Part shown: one piece after another, positions 58,201 through 64,000 of the stretch
Layout: the number at the start of each line of letters is the position of its first letter
Numbering within the stretch: position 1 is the stretch's first letter
Assembly: GCA_963576565.1 (NCBI GenBank)
Contig: OY755046.1
Coordinates: 50,586,786 to 50,650,785, forward strand
DNA length: 64,000 nucleotides
Direction of reading: 5' to 3'
Source of the DNA: Aspidapion aeneum
Taxonomy: Eukaryota > Arthropoda > Insecta > Coleoptera > Brentidae
Notes under the pieces: model-generated
What the model saw: the letters and a program-made list of their open reading frames with translations, nothing else
Told to the model about the DNA's origin: nothing
The model's database searches: none
Program-made: the position numbers and the translations under genes

Positions 58201-59586
58201 AATTTTACACACAACGCGTTTTGGGTATATGAAATATACCCGTAACGCGATGTGGAGATTTCGAAAGATCCACGGGCCACCTTTTTTATAAAAAAGTTAC
58301 GATTTTCTCGGAAATTCGATGTTTCCAGACTTTACGGACACATTCTATAACTATTTCGTAAATGACGATGAAATTTTTGAAGTTATGTTTATTCCAAGGG
58401 GTGAACAACTATAATAGGCAGAAAGGTGTACAAATTTTTAGGCGGTGCTAGGCAGTTATTAGGCAGGACTAGGGAGTACCTATAAATGCAGGATTAGGCA
58501 GTGCATATGCAGGCTAAATGTAGGACTGAGCAGTGAATATGCAAGACTAGGCAGTGCATAGGAAGGACCAGTATGTATGTAGCATGTATTTAGAAAATTT
58601 TTGTTTTAAAAAAGCAATTTTTGATTGTTTCTTAATGCTTAAAATAATAATGATTGGGTATTTAATTGAATCTATTGTAAGTGGCATATTAAACAAAAAA
58701 GCACAACATATAACCTAACCTCAAAATCTAAATGAGTGTGTAGGCGAAGAATATCGTAAAAAAACTTTCAGTTATATACAAAACAACTCATCGAATACTT
58801 ACATCAACATTTTAACATTTCTAAATTCCGCAGAACAAAAATCACTGTTGTTGGCAAAGAAGCCTGCCACCATAAAGGAATTCAGCATTGGAAAGTTGGA
58901 GCTATCGGCTCTGGAGAATCCGTTTTCCATTGAAAATGTTTTTTATAAGCAAAACACAAAATAAAATCTAATTTAGGACGATAATTCGCACTTTAAACCA
59001 AAGCAAACATTACCATCCATAAGAAAATAACACAGAAAATAGGTTCGTTCGAGGCGTTTACTGTTTTGTGACGTCAATCGCAGCTGATTGGTAGACCGCC
59101 TGTTTTGAATCACGTGGCTAATTGTTTTAATTCAATGAATTTATTTAATTAACAGAACTATGAATTTGAGCAAAAATTAAACAAAAAAGTTGGTTTTTAG
59201 CATTCCCAAGACCTAAAAAGATATCTAAAAATAAATATATTTTTATTTTTTGCTACTGTCAAACACCCTATTGAGTACAACATATATACAATAACTTTAA
59301 AAAAGTAAATACCACCGATACCAAATTGAAAAACCAACTAATTAATTCATTGTGCCAAGAGCCTAGCAACATTGCATCCTAAAATTATAATATGCCCCCA
59401 TCTTTACAAAAAAATACATTGTTGTCAATTTTTTCAAGGAATATACGAACAAATATTTGAAGACAGCCCCGGTGTCGAATTCGTAAAATGGATGTACATG
59501 AACGTGCCTCTAATGATCATTATGATGTATGTAACACTGATCTGGCTGCAGTTTTGGTACATGGGACTTTTTAGGCCGAATTCGGT
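49238..59586 (+). CDS. INDY-type SLC13 transporter, gene 2, first five exons (3' part outside the window)
   Basis: Exons 49238-49392, 50483-50684, 53019-53156, 54646-54838 and 59439-59586 correspond one-to-one, with identical splice phases, to exons 1-5 of gene 1. Exon 1 is one codon shorter and exon 4 two codons shorter. The encoded part (about 278 residues) keeps the first transport motif [12 protein letters not shown] and [18 protein letters not shown]. Protein differences by eye are 6 of 68 in exon 2, 2 of 46 in exon 3 and roughly 20% in exon 4, so it is a fairly recent paralogue under constraint. No stop or frameshift is seen. Exons 6-10, including the second motif, are not found between 59587 and 64000; they either lie beyond the window or are lost. 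Introns are 1090, 2334, 1489 and 4600 bp, against 276, 384, 136 and 165 in gene 1. An alternative in-frame ATG at 49184 would cross the conserved acceptor-like TTTTTTTAG at 49209-49217. Confidence 0.92.
49439..50309 (-). pseudogene. R1/I-type LINE RNase H and C-terminal fragment in intron 1 of gene 2
   Basis: On the minus strand from 50305: YTDGSKLSERQTTGAGVYVE, EVYAIIMAATLEEV and CSDSQATLKALNSPKIADGL. After a frameshift near 50040, WVSGHTGVPGNEKADELARL follows: all the RNase H acidic boxes in order. The open stretch continues to 49445 with a C-terminal zinc knuckle-like CPACGQEEETSRHLVACEAY. An AT microsatellite (50098-50113) interrupts the domain. GC content is clearly higher than in the surrounding intron. 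No catalytic RT part is present. It replaces a piece of intron that gene 1 still has. Confidence 0.85.
50310..50450 (+). pseudogene. RT motif A fossil shared with intron 1 of gene 1
   Basis: Matches 29070-29210 in gene 1; reads FIDLSRAFDYIDNNIEPP in one frame. The left part of the fossil is cut by the LINE fragment at 49439-50309. Confidence 0.7.
51022..51500 (-). pseudogene. MADF-domain DNA-binding protein of the Harbinger element
   Basis: Starts at ATG 51500 (MSESGKLP); a one-base shift in a run of A leads to TTEEIITLIDAFREHR. A second shift leads to DASQKNRIKIMDSYKEIAQL, then EIERNIKYITSQYQHERRNY and SGAGQYLTPKWFGYN. This is the MADF (Adf-1 type) domain: an opening LIDA-REH helix, a central IAQLF helix, then IK-L--QY-RE and the closing PKW-GY. 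The open frame runs on to 50943, beyond the left terminus, so its real C-terminus has been lost. Two frameshifts make it a pseudogene. Confidence 0.8.
51538..51677. mobile_element. 140-bp TA-flanked MITE nested in the Harbinger element
   Basis: TA-CTGCCGTCATAAGCAAAAAC at the left; the exact complement ends in GACGGCAG-TA at the right, with roughly 30-bp perfect arms. Just upstream of the MADF start. The near-perfect arms suggest recent insertion. Confidence 0.85.
52063..52353. mobile_element. PIF/Harbinger-type MITE, copy C
   Basis: 291 bp, same family as 15731-16339, flanked by TTA (52060-52062 and 52354-52356). The left terminus reads AGTCGCCTACAGACACGCGA, with two changes relative to the right terminus. 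It inserted 22 bp away from the Harbinger element. Confidence 0.85.
52400..52910 (-). pseudogene. Degraded LINE reverse transcriptase remnant
   Basis: On the minus strand near 52895-52820 the translation MFFDLLKAFDTVDH is RT motif A, preceded by LDRKQEVLG. The remainder toward 52400 is too decayed to align by eye. Confidence 0.55.
53568..53627. mobile_element. 60-bp hAT micro-MITE, second copy
   Basis: TAGGGTCAC to GTGACCCTA (perfect 9-bp inverted ends), with GTTCAGAA duplicated at 53560-53567 and 53628-53635. Shares GACGCCAGGCTTCCAGGATG with the complement of the 5888-5945 copy. It sits in intron 3 of gene 2. Confidence 0.88.
53987..54140 (+). repeat. Partial copy of the GCGTATTCATTTGAGGCAG MITE
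   Basis: Begins TTAAGCCGCGTATCATTTGA, followed by GGCAGAATTCGCAAGCCTCG. This corresponds to an end of the MITE at 45104-45575. The second half contains inverted AGTGAATACGCGC and GAATTCACTTGAGC words. Confidence 0.6.
55119..55301 (+). pseudogene. THAP-domain first exon, three in-frame stops
   Basis: From the ATG at 55119 the frame reads, with stops at codon 5 and twice later: CVVTECSNTSIKTPKILFIH, then VPTAV, then RKKWLELV, then RDSRALSNTSSLYICEDHFD. This is the C2CH pattern of a THAP zinc finger (C-x4-C, Trp, C-x2-H-F). Two of the stops are TGA where Arg (CGA) would fit, as expected from C-to-T decay. It ends at a good donor GTGAGT (55302). THAP domains bind the termini of P-type transposons, which fits the surrounding inverted ends. 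Confidence 0.75.
55493..55731. mobile_element. GC-rich hAT-type MITE, copy 2
   Basis: Starts AGCGGCGTAGCGTGCC; flanked by GTACCTCT at 55485-55492 and 55732-55739. The sister repeat near 58482 reads AGTACCTATAAATGCAGGA without it: an empty site. It has a long run of G near 55519-55540 and shares GGGCGACGAACCCCCCGCGC with copy 1 (5177-5573). The right terminus is shorter than in copy 1. Confidence 0.85.
56903..57356 (+). pseudogene. C-terminal remnant of an integrase-like (KRBA2/Ginger-type) protein
   Basis: Open from 56903 to 57127: KRYAPLQIGTNVLIPLPDVD, RGRLTPRNVLAIVSEINNDG, LYKLRTEIGPLDRLFSRN. This pattern (VPIPDVDRGRGDPRN and a YKLGT-like strand) is the domain that follows the integrase core in insect KRBA2-like proteins. 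In another frame, 57222-57356 gives RCNCKRFCGDNKCSCKQRNK and KCNSKCHGSLTCKN, the Cys-rich tail with regular CxC and C-x3-C spacing. A shift and stops separate the two parts, and the catalytic core is absent. Confidence 0.65.
57386..58028 (+). mobile_element. pogo/Tigger element, 643 bp, internally deleted
   Basis: TA-CAGTGAAACCTCTCCTTGCG at the left and the complement of CAGTGAAACCTCCTATAAGC-TA at the right, a classic pogo/Tigger terminus. Subterminal GCGGACACTC, ACCGGACAC and AAGCGGACA words recur on both sides (GCGGACA-type motif at least eight times). A transposase N-terminus lies near 57786. It interrupts the Ginger-like element just after its coding remnant. Confidence 0.92.
57786..57929 (+). 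pseudogene. Tigger transposase N-terminal helix-turn-helix
   Basis: ATGGCGCCTAGTAAAAAAAA begins the frame. After one stop and a shift it reads NLREKMEFVNVSEKEHLPAR and KIAEKFNIGKSQAAEIFNK, the CENP-B/psq-type DNA-binding helix-turn-helix of pogo transposases. The DDE catalytic domain is missing. Confidence 0.8.
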
Positions 59587-59635
59587 GTAAGTTGACTTAA
59601 AATCGACTTGGCTATAGATACATAAGCTAAATATA

Positions 59636-60563
59636 CAGGGTGTCCCAAAAGTCCGAATCCACCCAAATAAATTTTGAACTAACAAAGATAACTGAACCAA
59701 ATTTGGTAATGGTCGATGACATCAAGAGGTCTATTTTATGAAAGGGCGGGTCCCTACGCTAGGGGGCGGCATAGAAGCGGTCAACTTAAATTTTTTTAAT
59801 TGACACCCCTATCGAGTGATACATCATTTTAAAGGATCTTGAAAAACTAACATTTTGACATAACTGTCAATTGTCTGCGTCAAGTTTGTCAAAAGATATG
59901 AACTGCCAAACCTAATTTTTTCAGTTTTTGTCAAAATTAACAAGTTTGTTGTTTTAAACAAAAGCCCTATTGAGTGATATCTTGTTTGAAAAACATTTTG
60001 GCGTAACTGCCCCTTGTCTATGTCAAACGTGTCAAAATCTATCGACTGTCAAACTTATTCTTTTACCATAAACTAACATGTCGCCTTAACTGCCACTCGT
60101 TTATGTCAAATACGTTTTCCTCATTTTTAGCACACTTCAGTTTGAATTGTTTTAAGATGCCAAGTTGAAATAATTTTTTATGGGGCACAGGTCTTAGTTT
60201 TCCTATAACATCTTGTTCGCACATAAAAAAAAATAATTTGAACTTTATCTTCTTTTGATCGTGTCATTTTAAACACTTTAAACCGGAGTTTATCAAAAGA
60301 TGTAAAAAACAAGTGACAGTTACGTCAACTTGTTAGTTTTTGAAAGACCTTTCGAACAAGCTATGGTTAGACAAAACTTGCAAAATTTGTTAAAAATGGT
60401 AAAAGAATAGGTTTGACAGTCGATAGATTTTGACACGTTTGACATAGGCAAGGGACAGTTGGGCCAAAATGTTGACTTTTCAAAGACCTTTTAAATAATA
60501 TATCACTCAATAGACTTTTTGTTTAAAACAAAATGGAAGGAGATTCATCTCCTTCCATTTTAT
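59636..60563. repeat. Repeat block with foldback and terminal hairpin in intron 5
   Basis: ACAGGGTGTCCC at 59636 opens a block related to the TGTCCC MITE family. Units of about 130-150 bp with CTATTGAGTGATAT, TTTTGACATAACTGTC and GTCAAAATCTATCGACTG occur at 59805 and 59948. A reversed copy lies at 60398-60531, making arms of about 130 bp. The block ends with a perfect hairpin at 60530-60563 (AAAATGGAAGGAGAT and its complement). Confidence 0.7.
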
Positions 60564-60899
60564 GGTTATGCTCGGGCTGAATGAATCCTAATGAGGCAGA
60601 AACGCGTCCCCGTAGCTACCTTTACCTCTGAGGTCTTGCCCGTGAAACTTTTTTATTATTTTAACGAAATCAAATGAATTTTAGGAAAGAAAACTATTAG
60701 GCTTGATAAGTTATGATATGAAAAAAAAAATAATTTTCGGATTTATTGCAACCCGTGGCCCAAAAAATAACCTTTGAATATATAAATATCAAACTTGTTA
60801 TTATTAGTATCATATAATTAAAAATAATGTTTGTCTAATATTTCTTATGATCAGGTATGAGAAGAGATAGAAAAAAAGTCTGCCAAACCCAGGTTATAA

Positions 60900-61560
60900 A
60901 GGTTAGGTTCAGGTCTGCTACAGGGTGACCTTAAAATCTATTATAGATTTGTTTAGAAATTCTAGTTCTCTACTACTAAAGTTGAAAATAGCCCAAAAAG
61001 TTAAACTATGTATTAACGGATTATTTCAAATTTAGGTTCAGGGGGTGAGTTACAGGGTGATATCAAAAATAGTTGTACAATTTACATTGTTAAAAACAAC
61101 TTTGTCAGGAGTTTTACTTAGCAAACAAGAGTTAGAAATACCTTAAAAAATCATATCACTAACTTATTGTATTACCTTTAGAGCCAGCAAGTGAGCTACT
61201 GGGTGATATCGAAATTACTAGTGTATTTTTCTAAAAATCACATTTTTAGAAAACAATGTTGTCAAGAGCTTTCGTTATCAAAAAATGCTTAGGAACACGT
61301 TAAAAATCATAACATTAACTGACTGTATTACCTTTAGGTCCTTGGAGTAAGGTACAGGGTGATATCAAAATTAGTAAAACACTTTTGGAAAAATCACAAT
61401 TTTAAAAATCAACTTTATCAGGAGTCTTGGTGAGCAAAAAATAGTTAGGAATATGGAAACAAACCACACCATTCACTAACTGCGTTACATTTAGGTCCAG
61501 TAGGTAAGATACTAGTAGTAAATTTTTTTATAAATCATATTTTTAAAAATAACTTTTGGC
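60900..61560 (+). repeat. Tandem array, about 130-156-bp units, forward orientation
   Basis: ACAGGGTGATATC-type landmarks occur at about 60920, 61056, 61202 and 61358, with a decayed one near 61510. Each unit has AAATCACATTTTTA, AACTTTGTCAGGAG, GAGCAAAAAATAGTTAGGAA and TTACCTTTAGGTCC. The same unit in reverse orientation returns at 63714-64000. Confidence 0.8.
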
Positions 61561-61619
61561 CTCAGCTTACTGTTTACAAACCAAGAACATATAAGTTAGG
61601 GTTTCTTGAGCGATCTATT

Positions 61620-62517
61620 AAAAGAATATTACGTTAATTACTTTTCCGCACAATTTTACTTTTTCGCATTATTTTTACTTTCCTCACGATTTTTTTCCGC
61701 ACGTCCAAATTGCAAGAACCTTCCCGTCCACAATCGTTTTCAAATGAAAACCCGTCCTCCTACACACAAGTTTCGTTTTTAAGAAGTGCTGTTGAACCGA
61801 TGCTACCAGAAGCACCGAATGAAGAATCCTGTAATGTGTTACAGCCTGTACAGACCAATATACCTTCCTCCATTCACTACAGTAGTAATTCTAAGCAGCA
61901 AACTGATCAAGGCATTTCTGGAGTGGGCCAAACACCAACCAATCAAATTCCAATAAGAAACGACGTTATTCAAGATGTTGCGGAATCTGATGTATATTGA
62001 AGCATGCAACAAATTGAAAGTGCACTTTCAATTTCAATATCTACCATCGTTAACTTTTTCGTTATTGTTAATTAAATGTTCTTTACATAAAGTTTCTTTT
62101 TAATATATCATAATAAAAAAATCCTGTTTTATTATTTTTCCGTGCATAAAAAAATCAAGTAAAAATAAAAGTTAAAAACGTACGGAAAAGTAACTTTTCC
62201 GCACTAGTGCTGAAAAATTTCTTTTCCGCACGATTTTTGTTTTGTTAAAAATGAAGATATTTAGGACTCATTAAATGATTTATGTAACTATTCTATCTTA
62301 CGTATCATTTTCTAGCATTATTATAAAATCTTTGCGAATTAAAACATGTTTTTTGATAAAGAAGATGGACACTCGTAGGAAAAACATTGTACCTAATTCT
62401 TGCGGAAACTATCTTTTCCATCCTTGACGGTTGCCCGAACTCCGCTCCGCGTCGTTTGTGCAAGTGCCGTCGCGTGCGGAAAAGTACCTCTTTCCGCACT
62501 TGTTAGGTAAATAACTA
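61620..62517 (+). mobile_element. TTTCCGCAC-motif element, copy with longest coding remnant
   Basis: The right end TTGTTAGGTAAATAACTAT matches, in reverse, the left end at 21828. TTTTCCGCAC words occur repeatedly on both flanks (near 61641, 61688, 62195, 62222, 62478 and 62490). The left end has only these words and no matching terminal repeat, so it may be truncated. The coding remnant is at 61707-62000. Superfamily unknown. Confidence 0.7.
61707..62000 (+). pseudogene. Unrecognised element-encoded protein fragment
   Basis: About 97 codons: PSRPQSFSNENPSSYTQVSF, SNVLQPVQTNIPSSIHYSSN-like text, and QQTDQGISGVGQTPTNQ. The last part is shared with 22364-22138 (minus strand), where it differs by substitutions and small indels. 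Low complexity rich in Ser, Asn and Gln with no domain that I know; it ends at a TGA. Conservation of the reading frame between two copies suggests it was once a real C-terminus. Confidence 0.5.
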
Positions 62518-62839
62518 TTGTACAAACAATTAAAAGCCTAAGCGATACAAAAAAATATTTATGTAAAAGATATTTAAAATTTAAAGATAAAAGACCTTAA
62601 GTGGGGTGAAACTACTGCTTTTGTTGATTTGGAGTTTTCAGTAAAAATAGCTAAAGAAGTAAATAAATATATCCCTTTATCAGACAACCAAATAGCTATG
62701 TAGCGGTACATGTATTAACAGATTTTTTGAAAGAAATGCAAAATATTGAGTCGCTTCACTTTGGAAGAAGTCTATATACAAGTAATTAAATAAAACTAAG
62801 AACGACGTACGGGACAAAAATATTTGTGTGCAGGTTGTT

Positions 62840-63710
62840 GTTTGTCAATGTAAATAAATGTAATATTTATTATGTGTATTTGTACATTTTTATATTGAGC
62901 AAGCTTAATAATTATAAGGATTTGATTTGGCTCGGTTTGGTTATGTTAAATAGATAACTTGGGTGTCAAATTGTTGCCTAAAAACATGCAAATTTGTGAA
63001 ATAACAACGAAGACAGTTTTTTCCTGTAAATAAATGTGCAGATTTTTATATTTATCGTGTATGTTTGTAAATGTTTACATTAGGCAAGCCTAGTGAAGGC
63101 TTTCGTTTTGTTACATTAAATATATATTTTAGGGCCAAGATTCTAAAATATCTTGTAAATTTGTTAATTAACAAACCAAACAAATGTAAAATATTTGTAA
63201 AAAATTTTTGATTTACTATTTGTATTTGTTAATTTTTATATTGACCAACTGGTTCGGTTTGATTCTATTAATTGTATATTTTGGATGAAAAATTTTTGTC
63301 AAATAAGCATGTAAATTTGTGAATTAACAACGAAGGCAGGCAGGTTTTTCTGTAAATAATTATTGTACATTTTTATATTGACCAACCTTATTTATATGGG
63401 TTTGGATCGGTTTGGTTATACTTGATATGTATTATAAAGCCATGATTTTTTCAAACTAACTTGTGAATTTGTAAAAGAACAACGAACCAAGATATTGTTA
63501 CGTAAATAAATGTAGGGATTTTTGGATTTCTTATGTGTATTTGTAAACTTTTATTTTGACCAAGGTTAGTTAGGGGCTTAGGTTGATTGGGTTATATTAA
63601 CTAATAAGTTTTAATGTCAAAATTTTATCATATTAACTTGTAAATTTGTGAAATAAATGGTAAAAGTTTTTCACGTAAATATATGTGAATATTTTTGGAT
63701 TTATTTATTC
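62840..63710 (+). repeat. Tandem array, about 155-177-bp units
   Basis: Six diverged units. GTAAATAAATGT landmarks occur near 62849, 63026, 63180, 63352, 63503 and 63676, each followed by a TTTTTATATTGA-like stretch and GGTTTGGTTAT, then AACTTGTAAATTTGTGAA. It lies between the forward and reverse copies of the GGTGATATC array. A 38-codon open piece just upstream (near 62594-62706, reading TTAFVDLEFSVKIAKEVNKY) looks protein-like but is not recognised. Confidence 0.75.
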
Positions 63711-63713
63711 ATT

Positions 63714-64000
63714 TCACCCTATAGCCCACCTCCCTTGTTTTTTAAAAACGTGATTTTTTAAAATCTTTACTGCTATTTAGATATCACCCTGCAGCTTACC
63801 TACTGGAAGTAAATGAAATTTAGTAAGTGGTATGATTGCTTAACGTGTTCCTAACTATTTTTTGCTAACAAACGCTCCTGACAACGTTGTTTTTTAAAAA
63901 CGTGATTTTTACGAAATTTTATAACTAATTTCGATATCACCCTGTACCTCACTTCCTGGACCTAACGGTGATACAGTCAGTTAATGGTATGATTGTGTAA
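63714..64000 (-). repeat. Tandem array as at 60900-61560, reverse orientation, cut by window end
   Basis: GATATCACCCTG landmarks at about 63779 and 63932, and a TTCACCCTATAGCC start at 63714. Units carry the complements of the 60.9-61.6 kb unit: TTCCTAACTATTTTTTGCTA, CTCCTGACAACGTTG and AAAACGTGATTTTT. The array continues past the window edge. Confidence 0.8.

Larger units (their letters stand above)
56570..58300 (+). mobile_element. Ginger-like transposon with about 180-bp inverted ends
   Basis: Left arm 56580-56768 and right arm 58105-58278 are reverse complements. They share GTGGATCTTTC, CCACATCGCGTTAC, ACCCAAAACGCGTTGTGTGT, CGACGCGAAAT and GACACGCGACGG. Between them lie remnants of a protein like the C-terminal part of integrase-type (KRBA2/Ginger-like) transposases, and a pogo element. 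No integrase core remains. The family name is a tentative recognition. Confidence 0.6.
54891..59291 (+). mobile_element. THAP/P-like transposon complex in intron 4 of gene 2
   Basis: The outer ends GTTGTACTCAATAGGGT (54891) and CACCCTATTGAGTACAAC (to 59291) are inverted. The flanking ATATAT on each side could be a short target duplication, but it lies in AT-rich sequence. The left part carries a THAP-domain exon. Segments 55365-56547 and 58335-59277 are direct repeats of each other (TGACGAT-AAATTTTTGA, GGCGGTGCTAGG, CTATTGTAAGTGGCATATTA). The inner copy also ends in TGTCAAACACCCTATTG near 56545, so there are two elements of one family in tandem. A Ginger-like element sits between them. P-type assignment rests on the THAP domain and CA-starting ends. 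Confidence 0.65.

Noticed and set aside
1..64000. CRISPR arrays, tRNA or rRNA genes
   Set aside because: Repeats present have long, diverged units without unique spacers, and no cloverleaf or ribosomal sequence was recognised by eye.

Overview
This is an AT-rich eukaryotic window, almost certainly from an insect nuclear genome. Short GT-AG introns interrupt an animal SLC13 (INDY-type) citrate/dicarboxylate transporter gene. Most of the rest is debris of insect transposon families: mariner, pogo/Tigger, hAT, PIF/Harbinger, a THAP/P-type element, a Ginger-like element, and RTE-like and Jockey/CR1-like LINEs. I cannot fix the order; a beetle or other holometabolous insect is plausible. I see no tRNA, rRNA or CRISPR array and no bacterial-style operon.

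The only host genes I can support are two tandem, same-strand SLC13 genes. Gene 1 (28807-34253) is complete. Ten exons join in frame into 566 codons with every splice phase preserved. Gene 2 (from 49238) has the first five exons, each matching gene 1 at the same phase, and its last five exons are not in the window. Gene 2 introns are 4 to 27 times longer than those of gene 1 (except intron 1, about 4x) because transposons landed in them. An RT-motif fossil shared by intron 1 of both genes shows that it is older than the duplication.

Region by region: 1-5 kb holds inverted repeats and the first copy of a roughly 128-bp minisatellite element. 5.2-7.2 kb holds a GC-rich hAT MITE and a reversed RTE-like LINE relic carrying a 58-bp hAT micro-element. 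8.4-14.6 kb holds several MITEs and foldbacks. 14.6-16.3 kb holds the second, expanded minisatellite element, interrupted by two head-to-tail PIF-type MITEs. 16.4-20.3 kb is a 0.86-kb tandem array of LINE 3' ends, invaded by another LINE. 20.7-22.5 kb is a four-layer nest of elements. 23.6-28.4 kb holds MITEs, a foldback, a tandem repeat and a hAT element ending just upstream of gene 1. 35.6-37.0 kb is a 1.5-kb foldback. 38.2-45.6 kb is a directly repeated segment in which one copy gained three hAT elements and a nearly full-length 4.06-kb LINE. 46.1-48.5 kb holds a large foldback with a zinc-finger first exon in one arm, then an internally deleted mariner. 49.2-64.0 kb is gene 2 with its invaded introns: a LINE RNase H fragment, a Harbinger-type element with a MADF protein, a THAP/P-like element containing a Ginger-like element containing a pogo element, and an intron 5 block with tandem arrays in opposite orientations.

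Insertion order can be read directly at many sites because target-site duplications and uninterrupted sister copies lie in the same window. All identifications are by eye from translated motifs, terminal repeats and flanking duplications; no database search was done.
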